Both the position numbers and the translations under genes were made by a program. From Corynebacterium atrinae (GTDB taxonomy: Bacteria > Actinomycetota > Actinomycetes > Mycobacteriales > Mycobacteriaceae): DNA of 64,000 nt. Numbering within the stretch: the stretch's first letter is position 1; the number at the start of each line of letters is the position of its first letter. The stretch is taken from positions 744,001 to 808,000 of the forward strand of contig NZ_CP046977.1 in assembly GCF_030408455.1 (NCBI RefSeq), read 5' to 3'. The notes under the pieces were generated by a model. The model worked only from the letters and a program-made list of their open reading frames with translations. It made no database searches and was not told where the DNA came from. Positions 8,570-17,824 of the stretch are shown in pieces.

Positions 8570-8638
8570 CACCTGGGAGTTGCGAGATTAATACTTACGA
8601 CTTCCAGGTGAAGTGGTGTGCGCAGCTGCGCACACCAC
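8570..8638. repeat. two consecutive inverted repeats downstream of the aldehyde dehydrogenase gene
   Basis: Arms CACCTGGGAG (8570-8579) and CTTCCAGGTG (8601-8610) pair with one mismatch around a 21-base loop. They are followed at once by a perfect 26-base palindrome with no spacer at 8613-8638 (half-site GTGGTGTGCGCAG). Neither is followed by a T run, so these could be transcription barriers or protein sites. The rest of the gap up to 8790 shows no gene. Confidence 0.6.
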
Positions 8639-8790
8639 AGCCCTCTGACTAGCGCCAACGCGGCCAGTCTGCCAGCACTGAACATGCGCCACCTGGACAA
8701 AAACATTGCCCTACCCCTTGCGTACTTCGATTCTGTGTTCTACTATTGGAGTTAGAACACCTAATCGAAGGGGCAAGGGGGTGAGTGAAC

Positions 8791-10152
8791 ATGAGCAGTG
8801 ACATTTTCTACCCAGGCAAAGCGCTACCACTCACGCTTGAGATTGGCTTTTCCATGGTGGAGGCGCACCTGAAAGAGGCAGCCGCCGGCCCCCAGCACTA
8901 CTTCGCGGTCAGCTCACCTCATGACCCAGTAGCCCGGCGGGGAACACAGATACGCCAAGAAGACCACAAACTCTGGCAATCAGTCCTCCCCAATGGTGAT
9001 GAGGACATTGACATCGTCCTCGCTAAGCTACGGCGTTCTCTGGGGCGTGGGGATCACTACCTCATGTCCGCGATCAGCGCCCACCAACGGCTTAACGAGC
9101 TGCCGAAGTTGAAGGAGATTCAGGAGGAGTACTTCCACCTCGACCTTGTCCGCTTGAAGACGATTGACGGTGTGTTGTGTAAAGCAGACACCACCATCAC
9201 CGAACACCTCGACCTCATCGATACCGAACTAGCAGAATTCCTCACGCCTACTCGGACGAATCAGATCCTGCCCACCCCAGGCAAGATCAAAAACCGACTG
9301 AATGCGATCATCACCATGCTCGATGAGTCGATCTCCTCCGAGGATCCCGCCCCACAACCGGTTGATAGTGTCTCGATCTCCTTCGACGACGGCCGGGGCT
9401 TCCTGCATGCTGATCTTGATGGGGTCGTCGCCCAAGAAATCGACCTTCGTATCCGCAAGCACGCCATCGCCCATGGGATCAGTCAGGCAGACGCCTTCGT
9501 GGCCTTGATGAGGGGTGAGGGGTCAACGAATGTCACCCTCAACATCTACCGAGCATCCGATATCCCGAATGCTCCAGCATGGGTCTCCGGGGTCGGGTAC
9601 CTCACCGCAAAGCAGACCGAAGATCTGCTTAACCGGGTTGATGTGGAGATTGATCTCGATGCGATTGCTCAGAAAGTCTCGTCGGCGTATGCCACCCCCG
9701 CGAATATCCGCTCCCTCGTCATCGGCCTTGATGGGACGTGTGCAGTCGGTGGGTGTGATGCCCCTGCTCATCGAGCACAGATGGATCACCGGATCAATCA
9801 CGCCGATGGCGGGCCCACCACAGCAGCCAACCTCGCCCCATTGTGTGTCAAGCACCATGCGGTCAAGACTGATCGTCGGGTGACCTACGTGATGGACCCG
9901 CTGACGAGGCGGAAGTACTTCTTGTTTGATGACGGGTCCTGGGCAGAATCCGAGGGGGATGGGCCGTTAGCTGCTAGTGAGCGGCGGTGGCTGCAAACGG
10001 TGTCCCAACGGATAGCCAAGCGCAGGGCGAGGATCCGCTCGGAGTCCCAAGCCCAGAAGACAGAGCAGATCGAGCGGGAAGGGCCACCACCGCCCCGTGA
10101 GCGTTCTGACTGCGCCGAGTGGGGACGCCCCCTCGATAGCAAGGAGACCTAA
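8791..10152 (+). CDS. DUF222 / HNH endonuclease domain protein (13E12-repeat family)
   Basis: A 453-residue protein of the actinobacterial DUF222-HNH family. The N-terminal and middle parts form the DUF222 helical region. The C-terminal HNH nuclease motif is at about 320-355 (CAVGGCDAPAHRAQMDHRIN, then AANLAPLCVKHHAVK). The tail is basic and charged. The start at ATG 8791 follows AAGGGGG; an overlapping GTG at 8785 is possible. It sits between the putrescine and GABA genes, separated from the latter by a bidirectional terminator, and has no pathway link. In mycobacteria the related REP13E12 genes are multi-copy and serve as phage insertion sites; a second family member is at 61231-62379 here. 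Its biological role is unknown. Confidence 0.85.
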   Translation: MSSDIFYPGKALPLTLEIGFSMVEAHLKEAAAGPQHYFAVSSPHDPVARRGTQIRQEDHKLWQSVLPNGDEDIDIVLAKLRRSLGRGDHYLMSAISAHQRLNELPKLKEIQEEYFHLDLVRLKTIDGVLCKADTTITEHLDLIDTELAEFLTPTRTNQILPTPGKIKNRLNAIITMLDESISSEDPAPQPVDSVSISFDDGRGFLHADLDGVVAQEIDLRIRKHAIAHGISQADAFVALMRGEGSTNVTLNIYRASDIPNAPAWVSGVGYLTAKQTEDLLNRVDVEIDLDAIAQKVSSAYATPANIRSLVIGLDGTCAVGGCDAPAHRAQMDHRINHADGGPTTAANLAPLCVKHHAVKTDRRVTYVMDPLTRRKYFLFDDGSWAESEGDGPLAASERRWLQTVSQRIAKRRARIRSESQAQKTEQIEREGPPPPRERSDCAEWGRPLDSKET

Positions 10153-10178
10153 AAGGCCAGGCCGCAGCCTGACCTTTT
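10151..10178. terminator. bidirectional rho-independent terminator
   Basis: AAAAGGCCAGGC and GCCTGACCTTTT form a 12-base stem with one mismatch and a CGCA loop. It has an A run on one side and a T run on the other, exactly between the convergent DUF222/HNH gene and the GABA operon permease. Confidence 0.85.
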
Positions 10179-10194
10179 CTAAAGCGATGCGTTT

Positions 10195-11409
10195 TTAAGC
10201 CCAACCCTCCGGGACGACGCCGGTGAGGGAGAGGATTGAGTAGATGAAGGCCGCGACGTAGACGACGATGATCGTCCATTGGATCGCGGGGTTGGCTACC
10301 CAGCCGGCGGTCCAAACAGGGATGCGGTCGCCATGCTTGCGGGAGACGCGCAAGAGCAGGACAGGGATGACGGACATGACTGCTCCGGCGAAGCCACCGG
10401 CGTAGGTCAGTGCGGCGACGAAGCCACCCATCCCGGCGAAGACGATCGCAACTGGGGGAATGACGGTGAGGGCGAGGGCGGCGATGCGCTTCCAGCCGAA
10501 TTCCTCCCAGTGGAACATGTTCATGACGTTGCGCATCATCGTGAAGCCAATGGCGAGGAACGAGGTCAACATGGCGGCGAGCGCGAAGATATTGGCCAGG
10601 TAGTAAGCGACCGGGCCGAGTCGTTCGCCCCAGGCGATGGTGACCACTTCGGTAACGGAGGTGCCCATGAGGCCGAGGGCCGCAAACGGCACCAGGGCGA
10701 GGGTGAAGCCGGTGGCGAGCATTCCGACGATGATGGCACGGGGGAGGGTCTCCGGAGAGTGCTCCATTCCGCGGGCCAGCTCGGGAACGACGTACTGAGC
10801 CAGGAAGGTGAACACCGCCAGGTTCATGATGGGGATGATGAAGTATGGGTGGAACACCGCCAGGTTGGTGAAGCTAATGCCAGGGCCGAGGACGGTCCAG
10901 CCGACCAACACGATGATGATCGCGGCCATTCCGATGGTGATGATGGCTTCGACGACGCCAGTGGCGTGCAGGCCCTTCCACATGATGAGGGAGCCGATGG
11001 CGTAGAAGATCAGGGTGCCGATCACGGGGTTGAGTCCGAAGATGTTGTTGAGCAGCATGCCCGAGCCGGCGGCGTAGGCGATCAAGGCGCCGACGCCGTT
11101 GACCACGATGGCGGCAAAGACGAGCCAGCGGCCCACTTGTCCTAGGTACTTCTCGGCGAGTCCGGAAAGCTGGAAGGGTTCGCGGGTGCGGAGGGAGACT
11201 TCGGCGACGTAGAGCATGGAGATCGTCGTCAAGGTGCCGGCGATGAGCAGGGCGACGATGAGGGCGAGGAAGCCTCCGTTGCGGCCTGCGTACGGCAAGC
11301 TCAAGATACCGGCACCGATGTTGGTGCCGAAGATGAGGGCGACGCCCTGCCAGAAGGTCAGGCCAGCGGAGTGCGTGGCCTTAGCTATTGGATTGGAAGG
11401 TGCGGTCAT
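10195..11409 (-). CDS. aromatic/hydroxy amino acid permease-type transporter, likely GABA uptake
   Basis: A 404-residue membrane protein with about 11 hydrophobic segments. The start FWQGVALIFGTNIGAGILSL is typical of the HAAAP/AAAP amino acid permease group rather than of classical GabP. Its ATG overlaps the stop of gabD by four bases, so it is the last gene of a gabT-gabD-permease operon, the same position as gabP in C. glutamicum gabTDP. Function as the 4-aminobutyrate importer is inferred from this position; transport of another amino acid is possible. Confidence 0.75.
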   Translation of the reverse strand: MTAPSNPIAKATHSAGLTFWQGVALIFGTNIGAGILSLPYAGRNGGFLALIVALLIAGTLTTISMLYVAEVSLRTREPFQLSGLAEKYLGQVGRWLVFAAIVVNGVGALIAYAAGSGMLLNNIFGLNPVIGTLIFYAIGSLIMWKGLHATGVVEAIITIGMAAIIIVLVGWTVLGPGISFTNLAVFHPYFIIPIMNLAVFTFLAQYVVPELARGMEHSPETLPRAIIVGMLATGFTLALVPFAALGLMGTSVTEVVTIAWGERLGPVAYYLANIFALAAMLTSFLAIGFTMMRNVMNMFHWEEFGWKRIAALALTVIPPVAIVFAGMGGFVAALTYAGGFAGAVMSVIPVLLLRVSRKHGDRIPVWTAGWVANPAIQWTIIVVYVAAFIYSILSLTGVVPEGWA

Positions 11410-12896
11410 AGCCCGGGGCCTTTCTCAATGTTGGGGGTGGCGATGTACTTGACGTCGAGGTACTCCTCGATGCCTTCCACTCCACCCTCGCGGCCGAAGC
11501 CGGATTGGCCGATGCCGCCGAAAGGGGCGCCGGGATCGGAAATGGCGAAGCGGTTGATGCCGACCATGCCGGCTTGGAGGTTGGCGGCTAGGTAAGCGGC
11601 GCCTTCGAAGGAACCGCTGAAGGCATAAGCAGCGAGGCCGAACTCGGTGTCGTTAGCCAGGCGCACGCCTTCTTCCAACCCGGAGAAGGTGGTCACGGTG
11701 ATGACGGGGCCGAAGATTTCCTGGGTGAGGATGTCGGCGCCGGCCGGGACGTCGGTGAGGACGGTGGGTTCGAAGAAGTAGCCGGGGCCGTCGACGGCGT
11801 GTCCACCGGTGACGATGGTGGCGCCGTCGGTGACGGCGGCGTCGACAAGCGAGGCGATTCGATCTCGTTGTTTGGCGGTGATGATGGGGCCGAGCGTGGA
11901 ACCTTCTTCGAGGCCGTGACCGGTGCGGTAGCTGGCCATGCGGGCGGCGAAGCGCTCGGTGAACTCAGCCGCAACGGAAGCGTCGACGTAGATGCGGTTG
12001 GCGGCGGTGCAGGCTTCGCCGCCGTTGCGCATTTTCGCCATGATGGCACCCTCGACGGCCTGGTCCAGATCGGCATCGGCGGCGACGACGAAGGGAGCAT
12101 TGCCGCCCAGCTCCATGGAGGTGTGTAGCAGGTTGTCGGCGGACTGGCGGACCAGTTGGCGGCCGACCGGAGTGGAGCCAGTGAAGGTGACCTTGCGCAG
12201 ACGGGGGTCGGCCATGAGCTCGGCGGACATTTCGGCGGCGCGGGTGGTGGGGATGATGGAGACGAGGCCGGCGGGGACGTCGAAACGCGCGAAGACTTCG
12301 GCGAAGACCTGTCCGAGCAGCAGCAACGTCAGGGGGGTTTCCATGGCGGGCTTGACCAAGACGGGGCAGCCAGCAGCCAGGGCTGGGGCGATCTTGCGGG
12401 TGGCCATGGCCAGCGGGAAGTTCCACGGAGTGATCGCCAGGACGGGGCCGACGGGGGTGCGGGTGACGCTCATGTAGCCGAGGCCGCCGGGGGATTGGTT
12501 GACGCGGCCGGGGAGGCGGACGGCCTCCTCAGCGAACCAGCGGAAGTACTCGGCGCCGTAGGCGACCTCGCCGCGGGACTCGGCGAGGGGTTTGCCCATT
12601 TCCAAGGTCATGACGGTGGCGAAATCTTCTGCGCGGCGGGTGATTTCGGCGAAGATGGCGGAGAGCACGTCGGCGCGGCGGCGCGGGGCCCATGCGGCCC
12701 ACTCATCCTGGGCGGCGACTGCGGCATCGAGGGCTGTGTTCCATTCGGCAGAGTCCGCGTTGGCGACGTCGGCGATGACAGAGCCGGTGGCGGGATCTTC
12801 GACGGGGAAGGTCTCGCCGGAGGCTGCCGGGCGGTTATCCAGGCCAAGCCATACGCCGGTGGGCAGGTCTTGGGGGAGGGAATCGGGGTAGATCAT
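11406..12896 (-). CDS. gabD: succinate-semialdehyde dehydrogenase
   Basis: Oxidises succinate semialdehyde to succinate with NAD(P)+, the last step of GABA degradation. The 496-residue protein has the cofactor segment TPWNFPLAMATRKIAPALAA, catalytic Glu in MELGGNAPFV and catalytic Cys in NGGEACTAANR. All ALDH landmarks are present and spacing matches GabD. The start at 12896 gives the usual N-terminus; a second possible ATG at 12917 would overlap gabT by eight bases, and neither has a strong ribosome site. The gene lies directly downstream of gabT and overlaps the permease. Confidence 0.9.
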   Translation of the reverse strand: MIYPDSLPQDLPTGVWLGLDNRPAASGETFPVEDPATGSVIADVANADSAEWNTALDAAVAAQDEWAAWAPRRRADVLSAIFAEITRRAEDFATVMTLEMGKPLAESRGEVAYGAEYFRWFAEEAVRLPGRVNQSPGGLGYMSVTRTPVGPVLAITPWNFPLAMATRKIAPALAAGCPVLVKPAMETPLTLLLLGQVFAEVFARFDVPAGLVSIIPTTRAAEMSAELMADPRLRKVTFTGSTPVGRQLVRQSADNLLHTSMELGGNAPFVVAADADLDQAVEGAIMAKMRNGGEACTAANRIYVDASVAAEFTERFAARMASYRTGHGLEEGSTLGPIITAKQRDRIASLVDAAVTDGATIVTGGHAVDGPGYFFEPTVLTDVPAGADILTQEIFGPVITVTTFSGLEEGVRLANDTEFGLAAYAFSGSFEGAAYLAANLQAGMVGINRFAISDPGAPFGGIGQSGFGREGGVEGIEEYLDVKYIATPNIEKGPGL

Positions 12897-12909
12897 GTAG
12901 GTGTCTCGC

Positions 12910-14238
12910 TTAGGCATTGGCGCGGATCGAAGCGGCGAGGGCGTCGAGGCCCTCACGCAGGAGGTCTTCGCTGATGACCAGCGAGGGGAGGAGGCGGATG
13001 ACGTTGCCGTCCATGCCGCAGGTGAGGATGAGGATGCCCTGGGACTTCAGTTCTGCGGCGACGGCGGCGGTGAGGGCGGCGGCGGGCTTGCCGGCGGCGT
13101 CGATAAGCTCGAGGGCGACCATGCCGCCGCGGCCACGGACCTCGGCGACGGTGCCTTCGCTGGTCAGGGGCTCGAGGACCTCCCGGATGATGGCCTCGAT
13201 CTCGCGGGCGCGTCCGGAGAGGTCGTGCTCTTCCATCTCTGCCAGGGAGGCGAGGGCTGCGGCGCAGGCGACGGGGTTGCCGGTGTAGGTGCCGCCCAGG
13301 CCGCCGACGACGGGAGCATCCATGATCTCGGCGCGGCCGGTGACGGCGGACAGTGGCATGCCCGCGGCGATGCCCTTGGCGGTGGTGATGAGGTCCGGTA
13401 CGACGCCCTCGTGGTCGACGGCGAACCAGGCACCTGTGCGGCACATGCCGGCCTGGATCTCATCGGCGATGAAGACGACGTTGTTGTCGGTGCACCACTG
13501 GCTGATGGCAGGCAGGAAGCCCTCGGCGGGAACGATGAAGCCGCCCTCGCCCTGGATCGGCTCGATTACCACGCAGGCCAGGTTCTCAGCGCCGACCTCG
13601 AGCTCAATGGTGCGGATGGCCTCGGCGGCGGCGTCGGCGCCGGAGAGCTGATCGCGCAGGGGGTAGGACATGGGTACACGGATGACATCGCTGGCGAAGG
13701 GGCCGAAACCGTTCTTGTAGGGCTTGTTCTTCGCGGTCATGGCCATGGTGAGGTTGGTGCGACCGTGGTAGGCGTTGTCGAAGACGACGACGGCGCGGCG
13801 GCCGGTGTAGGCGCGGGCGATCTTCACGGCGTTTTCCACGGCCTCGGCGCCGGAGTTGAACAGCACGGACTTCTTCTCGTGGGTGCCGGGGGTGATCTCG
13901 TTGAGCTTCTCGGCCACGGCTACGTAAGACTCGTAGGGGGAGATGGGGAAGGAAGTGTGGGTGAAGTGGCCGACTGCCTCGCGGACGGCCTCGACGACCC
14001 GGGAGTTGGAGGCGCCGACGCTGGTCACAGCGATGCCGGAGGCGAAGTCGATGAAGGAGTTACCGTCGGCGTCGATAAGCACACCGCCGTCGGCGTCGAC
14101 GATGTAGCCGGGGAGGCTGGGCTTGATTGCGCCGGTGACGGCGGCCTCGCAGCGCTGTGCCAGGGCTGCGCTGATCGGGCCGGGCAGCTCCGTGATCAGT
14201 TCCCGCTTCTGCGGCAGCCGGTAGGTGAAGTCCTGCAT
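12910..14238 (-). CDS. gabT: 4-aminobutyrate aminotransferase
   Basis: PLP enzyme converting 4-aminobutyrate and 2-oxoglutarate to succinate semialdehyde and glutamate. 442 residues of class III aminotransferase fold: AVENAVKIARAYTGR and AYHGRTNLTMAMTAKNKPYK are GabT hallmarks, IADEIQAGMCRTG carries the PLP-binding Asp, and the Schiff-base lysine is in TTAKGIAAGMPLSA. The ATG at 14238 follows CAGGAGGACACC, a strong site; the longer in-frame reading upstream is rejected. It is first gene of the GABA operon, divergent from gabR across 114 bases. Confidence 0.95.
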   Translation of the reverse strand: MQDFTYRLPQKRELITELPGPISAALAQRCEAAVTGAIKPSLPGYIVDADGGVLIDADGNSFIDFASGIAVTSVGASNSRVVEAVREAVGHFTHTSFPISPYESYVAVAEKLNEITPGTHEKKSVLFNSGAEAVENAVKIARAYTGRRAVVVFDNAYHGRTNLTMAMTAKNKPYKNGFGPFASDVIRVPMSYPLRDQLSGADAAAEAIRTIELEVGAENLACVVIEPIQGEGGFIVPAEGFLPAISQWCTDNNVVFIADEIQAGMCRTGAWFAVDHEGVVPDLITTAKGIAAGMPLSAVTGRAEIMDAPVVGGLGGTYTGNPVACAAALASLAEMEEHDLSGRAREIEAIIREVLEPLTSEGTVAEVRGRGGMVALELIDAAGKPAAALTAAVAAELKSQGILILTCGMDGNVIRLLPSLVISEDLLREGLDALAASIRANA

Positions 14239-14352
14239 GGTGTCCTCCTGGAGAGTGATTTGTGATTGCCCTGAGTATGCGGTGTCAGTGAGACCCTGAC
14301 CATGTACGATGGGGCGAAAAATTATGCGTGAACTATCCCGAATGGACAAGCT

Positions 14353-15837
14353 GTGGCGGCTACTGGACTTTCCTTGACCTGGCTTTACCGCCAAAAAGAC
14401 CTTGACCTGCGGTCATGGCACCTCAGCGTCGACAGTTTCCGCATTATCCAGCCGAGTGAACTGGTCGATACGGCCGAATTCGTCCAGCCCGGATCGGTCA
14501 TCCTCACCGTCGGTGTGGTCATCCCCGATTCCTATGATGCCTATGTCCGCCGCCTCAAAGACGCTGGTGCCGTCGCGATCGGATTCGGTACAGGCCTCAT
14601 CAGCCCGACCGTCCCGCCTGCGCTTATCGACGCCGCCCGTAACAACGCCATCAGCATCTTCGAGGTTCCCCGCGGCACCCCTTTTGCCGCCATCCTCTCC
14701 ACGGTGCAAGAGGAATTTGCGCGCCGCCGGCTGCGTGCGCAACAACAACTACTCGATGCCCAGGAGGTACTCAACGACATTGCCATCGGCTCCGGCGTCA
14801 GCGAACTCGTCGCCGCCACCGCCGAACGCCTCGACGCCGCCATTGCCATTGCGGACAATGATGGTCGCATCATTGCCCACACGGCGGACCTCAGCCCGCT
14901 TATCGACGCCGCCCTATCCAACGGTGGGCGCAGCGCGGCGTATCGCCGCGGCGATGATTACGTGCTCATCCATCGCATGAGCGGAGAAGGGGAGCGCTAC
15001 TACCTGTTGGTTGCGCAGTCTGTTACTCCGTTCAGCGCCCAGGAACGCAGCTTGATTAAACACTGCGCAGGTTTGGCCGACATCATCCTCCAGCGACCTG
15101 CGGGGCTGCGGCAAGCCTCCAGCGAGCTCAACACCCTGGCCATGTCCTTGCTGCTCGGAGTGGAGCAAAGCCAACAGGCGATGGTCGGGGTCTTCTCCAT
15201 CGCGAGCGATTCCGCGGGCAGGGTCCGCCCCGTCGTCGTCGACGGCGATGATCCGAAGCGATTTCGTCGCGACCTCAACCGCCTCGACCAGCGGCTCATG
15301 CACGACGGGCGCCAAATGTTCCTTTTCCACCTAGGTGAGACGACCGCCTTGGTTCTGTTCCGTGGTTCGCGCTCGGTCACGGAGATTATCTCGCTGTTTG
15401 GCGTAGGGGCCTCGCACTTGCGCCTGGCCCTGGGCAACCCGGTGCACTGGCAGGAGCTGAGCATGCGCACGGTCGAAGAGCTCGCGGCGGTAGCCGCCTC
15501 GCTGCGCATCGGCCACCATGCCGGTCCCGAAACCCGAACCCTGCGCTGGGTGGATGATCCGGCCGTCCACGACGCTTTGGCTACCCGCTTCGCCGAGACC
15601 TATCAGCAGCTCATCGACCATGACGCGGAGCACAACGGGCACCTCGTGGATACCCTCGATGCCTATCTGCGTTCCGGGAACCGCGTGGCCGTGACCGCCG
15701 AGACCCTCGGCGTCCACCGCCACACCGTGCGTACCCGCTTGGAGGCGGTCGAGAGGGTAGCGGAGGTGGTGTTGAGCGATCCGGCGGTATGTGCGGAATT
15801 GTTGGTGCTGTCCTTGGCAGGGCATAAGCGCCGTTAG
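14353..15837 (+). CDS. gabR: PucR-family transcriptional regulator of GABA genes (GabR-like)
   Basis: A 494-residue regulator with an N-terminal PucR sensory domain (about 1-120, including EFVQPGSVILTVGVVIP). It also has a central GGDEF/GAF-like ligand region and a C-terminal HTH_30 motif at about 445-470 (VAVTAETLGVHRHTVRTRLE). It is divergent from gabT, the arrangement known for GabR of Corynebacterium glutamicum, which activates gabTDP. The only in-frame start in the gap is the GTG at 14353, because a stop lies just upstream; it has no strong ribosome site. GABA or succinate semialdehyde as effector is an inference from the family. Confidence 0.85.
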   Translation: MAATGLSLTWLYRQKDLDLRSWHLSVDSFRIIQPSELVDTAEFVQPGSVILTVGVVIPDSYDAYVRRLKDAGAVAIGFGTGLISPTVPPALIDAARNNAISIFEVPRGTPFAAILSTVQEEFARRRLRAQQQLLDAQEVLNDIAIGSGVSELVAATAERLDAAIAIADNDGRIIAHTADLSPLIDAALSNGGRSAAYRRGDDYVLIHRMSGEGERYYLLVAQSVTPFSAQERSLIKHCAGLADIILQRPAGLRQASSELNTLAMSLLLGVEQSQQAMVGVFSIASDSAGRVRPVVVDGDDPKRFRRDLNRLDQRLMHDGRQMFLFHLGETTALVLFRGSRSVTEIISLFGVGASHLRLALGNPVHWQELSMRTVEELAAVAASLRIGHHAGPETRTLRWVDDPAVHDALATRFAETYQQLIDHDAEHNGHLVDTLDAYLRSGNRVAVTAETLGVHRHTVRTRLEAVERVAEVVLSDPAVCAELLVLSLAGHKRR

Positions 15838-15847
15838 GATGGCTGCC

Positions 15848-16171
15848 ATGATCCTTATCAATGTGAAATTCCGCCCGCTGCCCGAGTACGTCGACAATTT
15901 CCGTGAGGTCGTCGCCGAGTTCACCGAAGCCACCCGCCAAGAGCCCGGCTGCATCTTCTTCGACTGGTCCCGCAACACCGATGACCCCGGCGAGTACATC
16001 CTCCTCGAGGCCTTCCACGACGACGCTGCCGAAGCCCACGTCAACTCTGAGCACTTCCGCGCCGCAACGGAGCTGTTCCCAACAGTGCTCGCCGAGACCC
16101 CGGAGATCATCAACACCCTCATCGAGGGCAAGACCGAATGGGACCGGATGGCCGAATTCCAGGTGAAGTGA
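15848..16171 (+). CDS. antibiotic biosynthesis monooxygenase (ABM) domain protein
   Basis: A 107-residue dimeric alpha/beta-barrel protein of the ABM/YgiN-like group. The pattern is MILINVKFRPLPEYV, then TRQEPGCIFFDWSRN and EAFHDDAAEAHVNSEHF, which carries the conserved histidine. Such proteins act on quinols or reactive carbonyl compounds, but the substrate cannot be told from sequence. The ATG at 15848 was preferred over 15839 because AGGA lies eight bases upstream. It begins ten bases after gabR and may be cotranscribed with it. Confidence 0.8.
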   Translation: MILINVKFRPLPEYVDNFREVVAEFTEATRQEPGCIFFDWSRNTDDPGEYILLEAFHDDAAEAHVNSEHFRAATELFPTVLAETPEIINTLIEGKTEWDRMAEFQVK

Positions 16172-16215
16172 CAATCAGCCCCGGGTGGGATCAGCTGCAA
16201 GGTACTGTCAAACAC

Positions 16216-17091
16216 ATGGGAAAGAAGGACAAATCCACCGACGAGCACGACGTCACACCCTCCAAGCTGTCCAAGCAGGCCTATGAAAAGGAGTTGAAAC
16301 GACTCCAGGCCGAGCTGGTAGATATGCAGCAGTGGGTCGTTGAGACCGGAGCCCGCGTGGTCATCATCATGGAAGGCCGCGATGCTGCCGGTAAAGGTTC
16401 CGCGATCAAGCGCATCACCCAGTACCTTAACCCGCGCACCGCGCGTATCGAGGCCCTACCGGCCCCGAGCTCTCGGGAGTCGGGTCAGTGGTACTTCCAG
16501 CGCTACGTGGAGAAACTGCCCACGGCCGGTGAGATCGTCATTTTCGACCGATCCTGGTACAACCGCGCGGGAGTTGAGCGCGTCATGGGTTTCACCACCT
16601 CACAGGACTATCGTCGCTTCCTCCACCAGGCCCCAATCTTCGAGCGCCTGCTCGTGGAGGACGGCATCTTGCTGCGCAAGTACTGGTTCTCCGTCTCTGA
16701 TGAGGAGCAGCTCGCACGATTCCAGTCGCGCCTGGAAGATCCGTTGCGCCGCTGGAAACTGTCGCCCATGGACCTGCAGTCCATCACCCGCTGGGAGGAC
16801 TATTCCCGCGCGAAGGATGAGATGTTCATCCACACCGACATCCCCTCCGCGCCCTGGTACACCGTGGAGTCGGAGGATAAGAAGCGTTCGCGCATCAATG
16901 TCATCTCCCACCTGCTGTCGACGATCCCGTATGAGAAGATCGAACGCCCCCTGCCCGAGATCCCTGAGCGCCCGGGTTCTTCCGACAACTACGAGCGCCC
17001 CCCGCGTGCGGAGTTCCGCTACGTCCCTGATGTGGCCTCCAAGTTGGAAGCGGAGCGGGTGAAGAACAAGAAAAAGAAGAAAAAGAAGTAG
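16216..17091 (+). CDS. ppk2: polyphosphate kinase 2 (PPK2 family)
   Basis: Nucleotide phosphorylation from polyphosphate (or the reverse). The 291-residue single-domain PPK2 has Walker A at about 55-62 (EGRDAAGKGSAIK), the IFDRSWYNRAGVE Walker B/lid region at about 112, and SVSDEEQLARFQSRLEDPLR. This is the usual length for the class I short form. The protein ends in a lysine run (KNKKKKKKK), which may bind polyphosphate or membranes. The ATG at 16216 was chosen since upstream sequence is not family-like; the ribosome site is weak. Whether ADP or GDP is preferred cannot be read from sequence. Confidence 0.9.
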   Translation: MGKKDKSTDEHDVTPSKLSKQAYEKELKRLQAELVDMQQWVVETGARVVIIMEGRDAAGKGSAIKRITQYLNPRTARIEALPAPSSRESGQWYFQRYVEKLPTAGEIVIFDRSWYNRAGVERVMGFTTSQDYRRFLHQAPIFERLLVEDGILLRKYWFSVSDEEQLARFQSRLEDPLRRWKLSPMDLQSITRWEDYSRAKDEMFIHTDIPSAPWYTVESEDKKRSRINVISHLLSTIPYEKIERPLPEIPERPGSSDNYERPPRAEFRYVPDVASKLEAERVKNKKKKKKK

Positions 17092-17100
17092 GACGCCTCG

Positions 17101-17823
17101 ATGACCACGGCCTCCCGAGACATCGCCCCCATCCCTTGGGCCCTGTACGCCCTGGGACTCGTTATGGCAGCGGTGTCCTTCGTGGCGGCCTGGTTGTCCT
17201 ACGATTCGCTGCCGGACCCGATGCCGATCCACTTCAACGCCAGCGGCGAAGCCGACGGGTTCGTCGACAAAAGCCTCCCGGCTTACCTCGGGATCCAGGT
17301 AATGCCCCTGGCCATCATTTTATTGTCGGGCGTTGCCAGCGCCGCGATGATCCGCGCCCAAGCGAACTCCGTTCTCCAGGACAAGTACCCGCGGCGCAGT
17401 ACCGCCGAACGGGAAGTCGCGTCCCGCAGGTTGGCGGCGATGCAAAAGCCGCTGGCAATCTTTATGCTCCTCATCACGGCCATCATTGCCCTCACCCTGA
17501 ACCAATCTTTCGGGCTATTTGGAGATTTCCAGCTGAGCGTCTGGTGGACCCTCGCCGCCATTTTCCTCGCGACCGGCTGGCTGATGTGGACCGGCAGCCG
17601 AGTCAATCGCCGGGTCTATGACGAGCACCCTGACCCTCCCACGGAGGAGAAGTTTTATGGGGGAGTGATCTACTTCAACCGCAATGATGAGCGGGTATTC
17701 ATTGACCAGCTCGGTGGAACGAACTTGACCCTCAACTTCGCTCGGCCGATGGCCTGGGTCGTTCTGGCCGCATTGCTGTTGCCGGGGATACTCATTGCGG
17801 TGCTGGTGTCGGTGGCGGGATAG
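17101..17823 (+). CDS. DUF1648 membrane protein
   Basis: A 240-residue membrane protein with about five hydrophobic segments. The first loop carries the DUF1648 signature (SLPDPMPIHFNASGEADGF) at about 38-56, typical of SdpI-like proteins. A soluble stretch at about 170-205 (YGGVIYFNRNDERVFIDQ) resembles a DUF5808-type motif. It starts nine bases after ppk2, preceded by AGGACG. No specific function is known; SdpI-type proteins in Bacillus give immunity to a killing factor, but this cannot be transferred by motif alone. Confidence 0.75.
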   Translation: MTTASRDIAPIPWALYALGLVMAAVSFVAAWLSYDSLPDPMPIHFNASGEADGFVDKSLPAYLGIQVMPLAIILLSGVASAAMIRAQANSVLQDKYPRRSTAEREVASRRLAAMQKPLAIFMLLITAIIALTLNQSFGLFGDFQLSVWWTLAAIFLATGWLMWTGSRVNRRVYDEHPDPPTEEKFYGGVIYFNRNDERVFIDQLGGTNLTLNFARPMAWVVLAALLLPGILIAVLVSVAG

Positions 17824-17824
17824 T

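Noticed and set aside
12901..14265. 454-codon Gly/Val-rich plus-strand ORF opposite gabT
   Set aside because: Typical antisense shadow of a C-ending-codon gene; no family features.
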